A stretch of DNA of 64,000 nt, from assembly GCA_963277665.1 (NCBI GenBank), contig OY728133.1:390675962-390739961 (forward strand), given 5' to 3'. A model generated the notes under the pieces. That model made no database searches and was not told the DNA's origin. It worked only from the letters and a program-made list of their open reading frames with translations. Each line of letters opens with the position of its first letter. Within the stretch, counting starts at the first letter, position 1. Origin of the DNA: Viscum album. Its lineage: Eukaryota > Streptophyta > Magnoliopsida > Santalales > Viscaceae. A program made the position numbers and the translations under genes. Below, in pieces: positions 1 through 12,126 of the stretch.

Positions 1-1438
1 ATACATATGGATGAATGACGTTATCATTTTTTAGTGGATGTAAAGGTAAAAAAATAGATAATATATCATCATTATTGAATGATAAATATGTCATGAATAT
101 AGTATATATATATTAAATTCATCATTATAAACTTTTTATGATAGGAAGTGATGGAAAACACATTACATCAGTTCTCTAGTTGGTAGTCTTCCATACACAC
201 AAATGATGATTTCATTTCCCATTTGATGGAAGAAATATATGGATATAGGTTATTAAATTAACATAAAAACATATAAGTATATGTAATATACTTTTTTTAT
301 TATTTTAGATTGTTTCAAGAATATTTAAAGGAGTTATAAGAATAAATAAAATGTTAACACACAGTTAAGAACTATATATATTCTTCAGACAACATCTTTA
401 TGTTTATACCTAAATCATTCCTAGCATGGTTTCATAATAAAAAAAGGCCTCTAGAAAATGGGGAGGGATGTAATTCAGTCATTTGGGTAGGTATTGTATG
501 TACCAAAAGGATTTTTAAGTATGTATAAATAGGACTGGGTGTTCTTTTATAAGTGGGGGAGAATACATGCTTAGAATTTTAAAAGAAGACTAAAATACAT
601 TAATGTCTTACTCAAGAAAAATGGATCAAAATGGACCATTTACAAATATGAGATGATATAGGTTCGAAATATGTCCATAAAATAATATTTATAAAACATT
701 TTATAATATTTTAACCCTTATAAATTTATTTTTAACCCCAGTAAATCTATTTTGATATTAACCATGATAAACGATGTTTTTTTTGTTTTTTTATTCTTTA
801 TGAAAAAAATTATTTTAAACTTATTGACTAATAATAATTATTCTAATTAAAAATATTTAACAAATTTTATAAAATTAAATTAACATAAGTGGAAGAATTT
901 AATTTAAAATTAAATCTTAAAAATGCGATAAAAATAATTTTTCAGAAAAATTCCTTTTTAAGTATAAATAATGTTTTGATATGAAATTAAATTATAATTT
1001 TAAATAAAATAAATTTTGTTGGATAATTTTTTAAAAAATGAACTAAATAAATTTTAAAACTAATACAAAATATATTGTTACTTTTTAAATAGATTAAAAT
1101 AAAAGACTGTTTTCAATAAAAATTAGTATTTTTCACTATTCATTGAAAAATCAAGATTTTTATATAATTCTCAACAATTCATACTAAGATAATTTTTACA
1201 TGATAAATTCAAAAATTAAGTTCATTTTTCCAAAATAAAATTATATAATTAAGAATTGAATATTTTAAATAAAACCATATAATGCATGAAAACCCAATTT
1301 GGTAAGAAATAAATCTTTTTTCTTTTGAATGAAATATTACCTAATATAATTATAATGAATATAAATCTATAAAATATAATAAATAAATATTAATAAGATA
1401 TGAAAATTATTTATCTTAAAATTACTTGGGATTTTACA
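1..1438 (-). repeat. Unresolved AT-rich LTR-like sequence at the left edge
   Basis: There is no usable reading frame. The stretch around 440-560 (G-rich leader-like sequence, then a TATAAATA box near 525 and a short purine run) resembles the promoter part of the gypsy LTRs elsewhere in the window. The stretch 1080-1300 resembles the AT-rich tail seen at 3530-3720 in the LTR of element Z. A possible LTR terminus ending TTTACA lies at 1433-1438. I infer a truncated LTR of a related gypsy family whose start is outside the window. It could instead be an unrelated AT-rich repeat. Confidence 0.3.
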
Positions 1439-1754
1439 AGGTGTATGGTTAGACAATACATAGTCAACTTTCCAATAATCATCCATATTAGAATAGAAAC
1501 ATATATAATGCTAATACTTTTACCCATTTCCATAAAAGGGATAACATAATCATAACACATATGGGGAAATAAGATGGATGGTTAAATAATAAATAATAAA
1601 TATGTAACTATGGGGTATTATATATTCAAAAGTAAATACCCTTATCAAATAAATAAAGATAAGGCAGTTTTAAATGGTGATTTCAAATTTTTGGGTTATC
1701 AATAGAAGATAGTAATTGAGTTTAATAGTTTCCGTCGGTAGGAGACCATAACAA
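1439..1754. other. AT-rich stretch, nothing recognised
   Basis: I see no gene, RNA or repeat. Clear similarity to the second LTR of element Z begins only at about 1755, so this stretch is either flanking DNA or the missing first part of the Z LTR, diverged or replaced. Confidence 0.3.
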
Positions 1755-3797
1755 TCATCTAAAAATTCCATCATCATGGTTCATAAATAGCATTTAAATA
1801 TCCCAAATCATATCACCTAAGAGTGTCAATATAGGTGTGTAATCTTAGACAAACTCATCATGCATCAGAGTGATATTTGAATCATTTCTTTAACCGACAC
1901 TTTTTAGGTTGATTGTCTCTAGTTGCATATGTACCACAACCACATCCACTGGATAATATCTAGATATGGATGTCATTTTTAAGAAAACTATACACTCTTT
2001 ACTTTCCCAAAATTTAGGGTTTTTTGGAATTATGAGTACTTAAGAAAAGGATTTAATGAGAGTAAATATCATTTTTGATATATCAAATGGGTGATAATTC
2101 CATATAATTACAAGCATGATGACATTAAAATAAAGGTTTGTAATTAAAAGTTAAAGGGGTGGATTGAGATCCCTTATGTCTGCATAAAAATGGTGTTGAA
2201 AAAATACTGTAATGATAGGGGATAAGTAGTATCTCATTAATAACATATCAAATTAGAGATAATACCATGAAATTAAAATCAGTTAAGTATGTTTAAATGG
2301 TATTATAACAAAATAATTTCAATTAAAAGGTAAATAAAAGGATTAGAAACCCTTAACTTTATAAGTATCTTGTTAAAACTTGGGAGGACTCCTTAAAACC
2401 ATATTAATTCCATGGGATGGATTTAGAGACGTGGAGGGAAGGCGATTATCATGGAAACTAATGTTAAGTAAGGGGTAAGAATGGAATCACATGGGTGTTA
2501 GGTGGGTTAGGTGAGTTAAGTGAGATATCTAGAGAAATGGAAGTTGAGACATGTAGTTATGACTTTAATACTAAATAAGGCTTTCTAGAAGGTGAAAGTG
2601 ACCTTTTAATTTTTAAAAATTTGAGATAATTTGTTAACCAAGTTTGAACCTTATTAATATTTATTAAAAATTAACTATGGTAATTATTTTATAACTAAAA
2701 ATATAAGATAATACCTATTAAAAAAATTGACTTTATCAATCTGAATTTTAAATCCATTTAATCTAATTAAACTTTTAAATGTGATAAATAAAAATTTAAA
2801 TTAAAATATATGATATATGAAAAATGGTTTTTATATAAAATGTTTTTTTACATTAAGTATTTTTTATTATTATTTTATATTAATTATTAATTGAATGAGA
2901 TTTTATATATATTTTTTATTTGTTTAAACATCATATTAGAGACATAATTTAAAATAGATTAATCTAATTTATTTATATAAAATTTATATAACCCTTATAA
3001 TATCAATTCTTTGAAAACAACCAGTTTACTTTTATCGTGATGATTAATATTTAATCTAAGTATTTATTTCTGATGCATAAAAATAATATTGTTATTGTTA
3101 AATAATTTAGACCTACCAATTTTAAATATAAATTCTATTTTATCAAATAAAATGAATATGTTTAGGGAAAATTAAAATTAATTTTAACATTAGAACATGT
3201 AAAACTTATTTTTTGAAAATGTGTAATTTAAGCATAAAAATTATTTTTATGATAAAATTATCAATTATTTTTTAATTTCAAGGAATAAATTTATTTATTA
3301 TAAATAAATATGGATTCCAAATTAATAAAAATCTAATTTTTTCAAAATAATATTTAATTAAAATAAAAGACCAAAACCATTTTATTTTTATTAGAAAATA
3401 TTAATTAAGTTCATATAATGTTAAACATACGCTTTATAATTTAGGAATAGTGTTAAAAATTTATGGTTTTAATCCTTAAAAACATATTTGAAAATTTAAA
3501 ATGTTTTATAAAATTATTGGACATTTTTATATGAATAAAATTTACAATTTTGGAAAAAACTATATTTTTCACTATTCACATAAAAATCTATTATTTTGGA
3601 AAAATCCCTAAATCTCATATTAAGATAATATATTTATGAAGAGGAAAAATTTGAAGTTTATTTTGTTAAAATTTAATTATAACATTCATAAATTAAACTT
3701 TTAAATATACTCATGAATAAAGGCTATTTAGATCTCACATTGTGTGATAGTTCAGGATATAGTGTTTACCTGATATAGTAGGGTCTCAAGTATTACA
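1755..3797 (-). repeat. Element Z, downstream (3') LTR
   Basis: The sequence from about 1755 aligns by eye with 9120-9800, 10916-11136, 21953-21988 and 44250-45339. Shared blocks include the leader-like stretch at 2341-2430 (compare 9710-9790) and the terminal stretch ending in TATTACA at 3791-3797 (compare 45333-45339). It lacks the CACTA and element A insertions, so it gives an uninterrupted comparison site: a single ATG at 2677-2679 corresponds to the CACTA target, and ACCT at 2713-2716 corresponds to the element A target. The first several hundred bases of the LTR are not recognisable here. Confidence 0.7.
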
Positions 3798-3811
3798 TTC
3801 TCCTCCCATTA
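3798..3811 (-). other. Element Z polypurine tract
   Basis: On the minus strand a purine run (AATGGGAGGAGAA) sits immediately before the downstream LTR. This is the position and composition expected of the plus-strand primer of a gypsy element. Element B has a comparable tract at the matching place. Confidence 0.6.
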
Positions 3812-3817
3812 AATAAT

Positions 3818-5050
3818 TTTGTCCTTTAAAGTTGGGTATAAATTATTTATGGAACAAATGTGGATATTCCTTCCTCATATCTTCTTCATGAACCTACATT
3901 TCCTTTTCTAGTTTATGATTTCTCTAAAGGAATTTCACCAATAGAGTTGTCTGATTCTGCAATCCTTACTCTCTAGTGTCAAGAATCTATAAAGGTTCTT
4001 CACTATGAGAAAAATTAGGCTCCAACTCTATTCCCATAGATGAGAGAACATGCATTTTATCTGGAATTTATTTTATTAGTAATGAAACATGTAAGACATT
4101 GTGTAATTTAGAAAGGTTAGGTGGCATATCCAATCAATAAACTATAGCTCTAATTATTTTTAGTATTTCAAAATTCTTAATTTACCTAGGGATTAACCTC
4201 ACCTTTTTACAAAATTTTACAACTCCCTTCTATGGGAAAACCTTCAAGAATATATGATCCACCACTTAAAATTCCATGTCATTCCTTCGATTATTTATAT
4301 AGACCTTTTGTCTACTCTGGGCCACTTTAATATGATCGTAAATAGTCTATACTTTAATAGTTATATCCACCAAAATATATTGATCAAATATATTTCTTTA
4401 TCTAACTTCTTCCCAACAGTTTGGAGTAAAAAACATCTTCCCATTCAATGCTTTGTATGGTTCCATATGGATGGGAAAATTGAAGCTATTATTGTATGAA
4501 AATTACACCAAAGGTAGATACTGATCCCATATACCGAGGAAGTAAAGAGAACTTGATATCAATAAGTATTCCTATTTATGGATAGTCCTTTCAAACAACC
4601 CATTAGTTTGGTGATGATAGGTGGTACTTAGATGTATCTCAATGTCAAAATCCATTTGAAGACTCCTCTATAATTTTGATGTGAACTGGGGGTTATGATC
4701 AGATACAATTGATAGAGGTAACCCATGAAGCCATATGATTTCATTGTTATAGAGTTGAGGAATATCCTCAAGGGGTAGATCTTCTCTTGTATCTAAGAAA
4801 TGATAACACTTAGTAAGTTGGTCAATGACGAACCATATATCATCATTATTCCTTATATTATTTTTTAGTCCAATGAAAAAGTCCATTGAAATATTTTCCC
4901 ACATCCATATAACTATAGGTAGATGTTGCATGACTCCCTTATGATGTTGTATTTCAGCCTTTACCTGCAACAATAATAAGCATCTAGACACATATTTGGA
5001 AATTTCCCACTTCATAACATCCCACCAAAAATGTTATCTTAAATCCTTAT
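3818..5050 (-). pseudogene. Element Z integrase and chromodomain-like tail (remnant)
   Basis: The best open stretch is 4668-5015 (115 aa). It contains the start of the integrase core in recognisable form: WENISMDFFIGL, then a WFVIDQLTKCYHFL-like block and a WLHGLPLSIVSDHNPQFTS block, which hold the first two catalytic aspartates of the DDE integrase fold. Downstream at 3820-3950 the other frames still show the LVK...RNHK and the HEEDMRKEYPHLF blocks typical of the C-terminal chromodomain-like segment of plant chromoviruses. Several stops and frameshifts interrupt it, so it is not functional. The protein would have joined element cDNA to the host chromosome. Confidence 0.7.
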
Positions 5051-5399
5051 ACATTTTTTACTACCATGGTGTATAGAGAAATTTGATCTATGTGCTTCAT
5101 ATATCATTTCCCTACTCAAATACGGTGGGTATGGAATACATAACCTCTTTCAAAACTTCTACACACCATCTCTATAGATGACGTTTTTCAATTTATTATC
5201 ATTTAATTATTTAATATTTCTTTATAAGTCCTCATAATCTATCTAAGACATCTCCATATTTTCTTTTGATGATGTTTTATAAATTTCTAGTAAAAGTAAT
5301 GAGGGATATTATTTCCAAAAAATCACCATATCCATATCTATAAGATTTCGATTTATAGGATCCTGTTAATCCTCTTCATGTTCATAACACCATGGTCCC

Positions 5400-5800
5400 T
5401 CCTACTCAATGCATCTTCCACCTTGTTTTACTTCCCAGGTTAGTACTGTATCGAGCAGTTATAGTCATAGAGTAGTTAAAACCATCTTCTTTAACTCATG
5501 TAGATATTATTATGAGATAATATATTCATAAAAATATTATTTCATTTATATATATATCACATATTTTACCATAGAGGTTGTGTATTGATATTTTCAAAGA
5601 AAATATTACAGCTACCACCTCAAGGTCGTGAGTTGGATAGTTTTATTCATAGGTTTTTAATTCACTTGATGTAGAGACAATCACACTATCATTATTCATA
5701 AGGATAAAACCAAGTCCTTTATTATATGTATCAATATATATTATAAATCCTTAACTACTATATTTTAAAGTTAATATCAGTACATTAATCATTCTCTTAT
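5400..5800 (-). pseudogene. Element Z RNase H remnant
   Basis: The stretch aligns by eye with the better preserved RNase H of element B (33271-33537), including the block corresponding to the ASRQLKxxExNYPxHDLEL motif at about 5590-5680. No open frame survives. In the living element it would have removed the RNA strand during cDNA synthesis. Confidence 0.5.
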
Positions 5801-5829
5801 TTATCTTTTCAAAACATTCCTAAAATTCA

Positions 5830-6760
5830 CTTTTTTATGTGTTAACTTGGTTAAAGAGTTATCCAACTAGGTGATATCTTGAAAAATTTGACAGTAGTGA
5901 TATGATAAACCTGGGAAACAAAGGATCTAAGTTATGTTTTTTGGTGTAGGTTATTCTTTGAATACCTTTTTCTTTGAAGGGTCAATGGATATTCAATCCT
6001 TAGAGACAATATGAACAAAAAAAGGAAATTTATTAAACAAAAATTCATACTTACTATATTTCCCATATAATTATTTTATTCTAAGTGTGTATAGAAGTAT
6101 TTGTAGATAGATTTTATACTCTTCATATCTCTTAGGGTATATCAAGATATAATAAATGAATACCATTAAAAAGTTGTCAAGATAATCCTTGAATACTCTA
6201 TTCATCATATCCATAATGATAAAAGTTTTATTAGTCAATCCAAAAGGAATTACCATAAACTCATAATGTCCATACCTTGTTAGAAATGTCATCATCGATA
6301 TATCATCCTTCATCACCCTTGATGATAACCAAAGAGAAGATAGATCATTGAAAAGTATTGGTCACTTTAAAGTTGAAAAAATAAGTCATCAATGCATAGA
6401 AAATGATACTTATTCATTATAATAATGAAATTTACCTCCCTATAATGAATGAAAAATATCATAAACTTGTCTTTATTTTTTATGAATAAAATAGGGGCGC
6501 CCCATTGTGAAACACTAGGGTATATAAATCCATTATCACATAACTCCCACAACTATTTCTTCAACTCTACTAACCCCACTGGTGCCATTCTATATGGATT
6601 TCTATATATAGTACTTCTATTAATAATGAGTTTAATAGAGAACTCAACTTCATGATCTAGTATATGACTAAGTAATTCTTCTGGAAAAACATCGATGAAT
6701 ATTTTTAGCAATGTTACATCATTTATTATTAGGATATCTTCCTTATCCAAAGACCACACT
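5830..6760 (-). pseudogene. Element Z reverse transcriptase (remnant)
   Basis: Three open pieces read in the gypsy order. At 6553-6759 is the linker preceding the polymerase (VFPEELL ... YRNPYRMAPVGLVELKK). At 6367-6552, in the same frame after a stop, is the fingers motif [20 protein letters not shown] and the YREVN block. At 6071-6316 is the palm, where YGHYEFMVIPFGLTN is clear. The catalytic box, normally FIDD or YVDD, reads FIYYILIY here, so both metal-binding aspartates are lost. The protein is dead by sequence as well as by its stops. Confidence 0.8.
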
Positions 6761-6768
6761 TGATCTTC

Positions 6769-7119
6769 CTATTTTAACATAATTTCATTAAGGATAACTA
6801 CTGGGGGAGGATCTATACATGATTTAGATGATGAAATCTCCCCTATAAAGACAATATATTCCACCTCACCTTCATGTATAATAATCTCCTTCTCTTGGGA
6901 ATAAATTTTTTCATTATAATTTGAATGTAAATCCAAACCAAGGATCATGTCAATGTCAACCATAGGTATAATAACTAAGTTTATTAATATGGTATGTCTA
7001 TGCATCATAATTGTAAATGGATAACATATCTTTGTTATAATAATAATTCCACTTGGTTTCTTAACTGATAAATCCCTTACTAAGGTTCTAGGAAAATATA
7101 TGATATCTATAAAAAACAA
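6769..7119 (-). pseudogene. Element Z protease to RT linker (remnant)
   Basis: This 116-aa open frame ends the aspartic protease region. It holds the IPMVDIDMILGLDLHSNY block, corresponding to the conserved D(V/M)ILGMDWL segment that follows the retropepsin active site in plant gypsy elements. The active-site DSG itself would lie further upstream, around 7120-7210, and is not intact. The frame continues in order into the reverse transcriptase remnant. Confidence 0.6.
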
Positions 7120-8441
7120 GGAAGATATAAAAGAGTGTGAATATTCTGAATCAAAAAAACATTATCCAACTTTGAGTATATTATCAATGTACCTGCCATC
7201 ACATCATTAGGAACTTAGACTTTTGTTGTGGTAATCACATAATATTTTCCATTCTCCCTTGTCCTTTTCTGAGATAAATTTCCTTGGTGTTTGAGACATT
7301 AGTTCAAAAAAATTTCCTTCTCATTACATTTAAATCATTGAACATCAAAAACTTATTCCATAACTTTTAATTAATGAGCTGGATGGCCTTTTTTATATGA
7401 TTGTAACAAACTCATGTTCTCTTCCTACAAGACCCAAGGTGTTTCTTACCATAATTATCACATGTGGGAAATATCATCCTTCCTTTCTTCCCCTTGTCTC
7501 ACTGTTCTTACTAAGATGCTTAGATAACCTCTTCTTATCTTAAATTCCCTTGAATAAAATCATCCTACAGAAATACTTTTCTATCTTAATGTAAATTGAA
7601 ACTATATACTTATATGATAAAAATTTATTAGATACTAACACCCCTCAAAGTATTACCTTTAACCCATCAAATAAATGATCAATCTTATTTAAAACCAATG
7701 TACAAAGTCTATAATATGTATATATAACCTTTTAAATTTATCCTCATACTCAAGAACACTTTCCTCTACCTTTTTTCTAAGATTGAAGAAATTGCATTCC
7801 ATTTTATCTATTTTCTCGTGAGGAAATTATTTTTAATATAATATCACCTTAAAAGTTCCCCATTACATGCACTATATCTCATCTTACTCTTTAGTGTTTT
7901 GGATTATTGGCCACCATTGGTATGCATATCCCATCAGATGATAGACCACCATGATGAATTTTTCCTTTTCATTACTTCCCAAGGTGAGAAAGATCTTCTC
8001 TGGGGACTTGATCCATTGTTCAAGTACCAATTTATTTGTAGTTACACTAAATTATGGAAGTTGTTATCACATAAAGACATCCAACATAGTTACACAATGT
8101 TTTGGATCAGTTTATCACTATTTGTGGGAAATATTATTTTTCACAACTTGGGTCAAATTATTTAATATGATTATGATTTTATTAACTTGAACTCATACTT
8201 GATTAACTTTCTTAGAGGTCCAACATTAATTACACTTGTTAATAAAATTCATATTCCCCATGTTAGAAGCCATCTATCTACAATAGAATACACATAATTA
8301 ACTCATAATATTGAATTATAAAATAATATTCCTATTATATTTTCTAGAGTTTTACCTAGTAAATTTTAAGGTTTTTCATATTTATTATGTTGTTAAACTA
8401 GGTTCTTATAAATCTTGTTCCCAAGGTTCCTACTAAACATA
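7120..8441 (-). pseudogene. Element Z gag remnant
   Basis: Position between the primer-binding site and the protease marks this as gag. A degraded zinc-knuckle-like cysteine block is visible around 7430-7480. No long minus frame remains. Plus-strand open frames at 7899-8190 are chance openings opposite the decayed gag. Confidence 0.4.
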
Positions 8442-8454
8442 CTCTGATACCAAC
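8442..8454 (-). other. Element Z primer-binding site
   Basis: On the minus strand the sequence directly after the LTR reads GTTGGTATCAGAG. This matches the initiator-methionine tRNA 3' end complement that plant gypsy elements use as minus-strand primer site, and it fixes the LTR boundary at 8455. Confidence 0.75.
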
Positions 8455-9822
8455 TATAACAACTGAGACTCCATAAACCTAGATCTGGTGGTTATATTAC
8501 ATTATTGGTATATAATACAATATTTTCAGCTATATGCACCAACTTATTAGTTATAGAATACTAGATACATACATATATTACATTTAGAAACATAAGATAA
8601 TGCATGAACACATTGTGAGAACATTATTATCCCTTCTATCATGTCTTTGAAAATTATACATAGTTATCCTCTAGGTTTTCTAAGGAAAGGAAAACAAATA
8701 AGGGTGAACTAATATTATTATTAAGAAGTATCATACAATAGAATATATCATAACATAAACTTGGTATAAGTGATATGTCGTGAATAAATAAACAAAATAA
8801 ATCCATAATCAACAAGAATTTTGAGCATCATATATCCATGGATAACAATGAAAATAAATAGATCATATGGATAACAATAACTAATTCCTTAAATATGAAG
8901 TTCATAATTTCATATAGATAATTCTATACCATATTCCAATATAATGATCTTATAAATCATGATCTTACCTTTAAGGAAACATCTTGTTCTCAGTAAGAAT
9001 ACACCAAAATACACAAATAATTTTGTCACATGAGATCTACAATGCATTGAGGGGATATATAATGTTGGTCCCCACCTATCACTTATTTAATTACAATTCA
9101 TTCATTAGAAAATAAAGTAAATAAAAAAATCATAATAAACAATTCATCATGTTCATAATGAGTGTATGAATATTACAAATCATATCCCCATGAAGTTTAT
9201 ATCCAGGTGTTCAATGTTAGGTCCACTCATCATGAATCAAGGTGATGGTTGATTAAATGATTCAACCAATGCTTTTCAGGTTGATTACCCCTATTTAATA
9301 TGTTCCACATATGAATCCACTTTATATTATCCATGTATAGATTTCATAGCTAGGAAAATTGTACACTCTTTACTTTCTTAAAAAATAGGATTTTATTCAT
9401 TATGAAGGATAAAGAAAAGGATTTAATGAGATTAAATCTAATTGTTGATATATCAAATGGGTGATAATTCTATAGAATTAATAGCATGGTGACATTATAA
9501 TAATAATTTTTAATTTAAAATGGAAGGTGTGAAATGAGAGCCCTTATGTCGGCATAATAATAGCATAGGATAAAGGCTATAATGAGAGGGAATAAGTATT
9601 ATCTCATTAAGAAAATATAAAATAGGAGATAATACCATGAAATTAAAATCAATAAAATATGTGTAAATGGTATCATAACAAAATAATTTCAATTAAAAAG
9701 GAATATAATTATTGTAAACCCTTACCTTGATAAGTAGATTCTTAAAGCTTAGGAGGACTCCATAGAACTTTATGAACTCCTTGGGAAGGATTTAGATAAG
9801 GGTACAGAATGTAAATTCATGA
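8455..9822 (-). repeat. Element Z, upstream (5') LTR, segment 1
   Basis: The first part of the interrupted LTR, starting TATAACAACTG next to the primer-binding site. From about 9120 it can be aligned with 1755-2420 of the other LTR, including the TTGATATATCAAATGG-containing stretch near 9440 and 2070. A LINE-like insertion follows. Confidence 0.7.
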
Positions 9823-10915
9823 TAAATGACTTTGGTGTGGAATGAAATTTGATAATGGGTGGGATTGATCTCCTTTTATAAGTGAAAAAAGGGTCTTTTT
9901 CAATGGATAGGAGTTTCCTTAGCCTCCAAGTGTTTTTTTGTACGAAGGTGCATAGTGAAAGTGTCTATCACTTGTTCTTTGTAATTGAATGGGAAGAAAC
10001 TATTTTGGATACATTTACAGGCTTCATGGGAAGGGGATTTCATGTTGACTCATGCAGCACATTTTTTGAATGATGATTTCAGGGGGTGGGGGACTATGGA
10101 CTGTAGAAAGTAGTGAGAACTATCATCATAGCAGTCGGATGTTGGGGTATATGGGAGCTGTGGAATGAGTCTCAACACAAGGGTATCCTGGGATATATAG
10201 TGGGACTCATCTTCAAAACTAGGTATGTTTTCACTAACCAGTTTCATATATTCCGCATTTTCTAGGATTCCCCCTCCATCAATTATCTACTTGTGGGAGC
10301 CTTCACTAGTGCTCATATAATTAGAAAGGAAAAATTGGTTCACTAGATCCCACATCACACAGGACTCAAAATGAACATTGATGGTTCATACAACTTCGGT
10401 ATGATGCGGGGCGGGGATGGGTGATTCGGGACACAAGGGTATCAGTGGTTCTTGCATTTTTTACTTCATTTGGAAGAGGTGATTCCTTATAAGCCAAGGT
10501 GGTGGTTGTGCTTACCGGTTTGCTATTATGTGGTCATAATAATTTTCACCTTGCAGTTATTGAAACTGATTTTCTCACAGTTTATAATGCCTTTTCTGGC
10601 ATCGGTCATATCCCATGGACTATCTCTTATACTATTCAGAGGTGCAAGGGCCTATTGAGTGATCGCATGGAAGTGTGTCATATGTGTCGTGGAGGTAACG
10701 TGGTGGTAGATTTTCTAGCTTCCAATAAAATTCAAGGGGTGTGTATTTTATGTTTTTTTGGTCTCGGGTCCTTCCCCTAGGGGGTGTCAACCTTGTGCAC
10801 GTAGGTTCTCTCAGCCTTCACTACTTCATAACACCCTGATCTCTTTTTTATTTTATTTTTTCCCTATAATGTTGTGCTGTAATTCTTTTTAATTCAATAA
10901 AAATGTTTCTTTGAC
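9823..10915 (+). pseudogene. LINE 3' fragment (zf-RVT and RNase H remnants) inserted in the Z LTR
   Basis: This stretch is absent from the other Z LTR. CATGA occurs on both sides (9818-9822 and 10916-10920) and may be a short target duplication. Around 9960-10070 the plus frames carry a zf-RVT-like block (YHLFFVIEW, then GFMGRGFHVDSC). Around 10370-10760 lie RNase H (RVT_3) motifs: MNIDGSY near 10373, IETDFLTVYNAF near 10560, and the RGGNVVVDFLASNKIQG end at about 10690-10740. A short A-rich tail precedes the right boundary. Stops and frame changes make it a dead, 5'-truncated LINE copy. The left boundary is approximate. Confidence 0.6.
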
Positions 10916-11136
10916 CATGAAAACTAATGTTAGGTAAAGGGTAAGAATGGAATCACATGGGTGTTGGGTGGGTTAGGTGATTTAGGTGGAAAATGGAAGG
11001 TGATGCATTTGGGTATGAATTTCATACCTAAAAATGCCTTCTTGAAGGTATAATTGATAATTTAATTATTCAAAAATTCTTGATGCTTCATTTACCCATT
11101 TTTACCTTTATTTATTTTGATTAAAAAGTAACCATG
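10916..11136 (-). repeat. Element Z, upstream LTR, segment 2
   Basis: Resumes the Z LTR after the LINE fragment and aligns with 2450-2679 (shared stretch with GGGTAAGAATGGAATCACAT). It ends in the ATG that is duplicated on the far side of the CACTA element. Confidence 0.75.
11134..11136. other. CACTA target site duplication, left copy (ATG)
   Basis: The trinucleotide ATG directly precedes the CACTA terminus and is repeated at 21950-21952 directly after the other terminus. Confidence 0.9.
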
Positions 11137-11150
11137 CACTACTGGAAAAA
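11137..11150 (+). repeat. CACTA terminal inverted repeat, left
   Basis: CACTACTGGAAAAA pairs with the inverse of 21936-21949 with one mismatch (T for G at position 7). This is the usual short terminal repeat of the superfamily, where the transposase cuts. Confidence 0.93.
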
Positions 11151-11154
11151 CAGA

Positions 11155-11622
11155 TATTTGCGACGGGCTATTTGCGACGGGATCCCGTCGCAAATAGCCA
11201 TTTGCGACGGGGCCCCGTCGCAAATCGCCCGTTGCGGAAAACGCCGTCGCAACTAAACTTATTTGCGACGGGACCGTCGCTAAAGCCCTTTTTTGCGACG
11301 GGCATTTTCCCCGTCGCAAATAGTATTCCGTATTTTTGTAAAAAACTTTTTAAACAGTTATTGCGACGGGCCCGTCGCAAATACCTTTTGCGACGGGACC
11401 CGTCGCAAATAGTTTTTGCGACGGGCCCGTCGCAATAACGTTTTTTTTTTAAAAATAAAAAAATTAATAATACTAGTATTTGCGACGGGAAACGGGACCC
11501 GTCGCAAATACTATTCATAGTAATTGCGACGGGTCCCGTCGCAAATACTCTTTTTAAAAAAAATAAAAAAATATTAATAATACTAGTATTTGCGACGGGC
11601 ATAGTATCCCGTCGCAAATACT
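11155..11622. repeat. Left subterminal repeats: GCGACGGG / CCCGTCGC palindromes
   Basis: About twenty half-sites of the form TTTGCGACGGG, or its inverse, fill this stretch, mostly arranged as head-to-head pairs with a short spacer that make small hairpins (for example 11158-11194 and 11413-11436). Subterminal arrays in En/Spm elements bind the TNPA-type protein and bring the ends together, and I infer the same role here. Each half-site has two CpGs in an otherwise AT-rich window. The open frames across these repeats are repeat artefacts. Confidence 0.85.
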
Positions 11623-12126
11623 ATAAAAAAAATAAAAAAAATAAATTATTAATAAATTATTTTAATTAATATAATAATAGAATTATAATTTACAAATGAA
11701 AATAATAAATTATTTTAATTACTATAATAATAGTAGAATTATAATTCAAAAATAAAAATAATAGAATACTAATAAATAATTTAATTAATATAATAATATT
11801 ATAATTATAATTCATAAATAAAAAAAATATTAATAAGTTATTTTAATTAATATAAAAATAATAGAATTATTTTACATTCAAATATTAAAATAATTCAAGT
11901 ATTACAAAAAAATAATTAAATTATAATATTATAAAATTTTAATATATATATAAAATTTTAATATATATATAAAATTTAATATTATAAAATATAAATATTA
12001 TTATTATTCATATTAATATTGTTATTTAAAAATATAATATTATTAATATTTTATAATGAGACAGAAACTACGAATAGAAAAAAAAAATATTTTGATTTCA
12101 CAAATTTTATAACAGAAATACAAACT
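11623..12126. other. AT-rich spacer between subterminal repeats and the TNPA-like gene
   Basis: Almost pure A/T with TAATTAATATAATAATA-type runs and no open frame. It is the 3' flank of the leftward gene and probably holds its polyadenylation signals, but I cannot pick one out. Confidence 0.5.

Noticed and set aside
9510..9692. Minus-strand 60-aa frame in the Z LTR
   Set aside because: It lies in LTR sequence that has a diverged counterpart at 2160-2340, and no protein motif is present.
11092..11617. Several open frames on both strands with repeated FATGPVAN or RRDPVAN peptides
   Set aside because: They are translations of the palindromic GCGACGGG subterminal repeats. The same peptides appear in both directions and at the other end of the element (21411-22029). 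No start context or family match.
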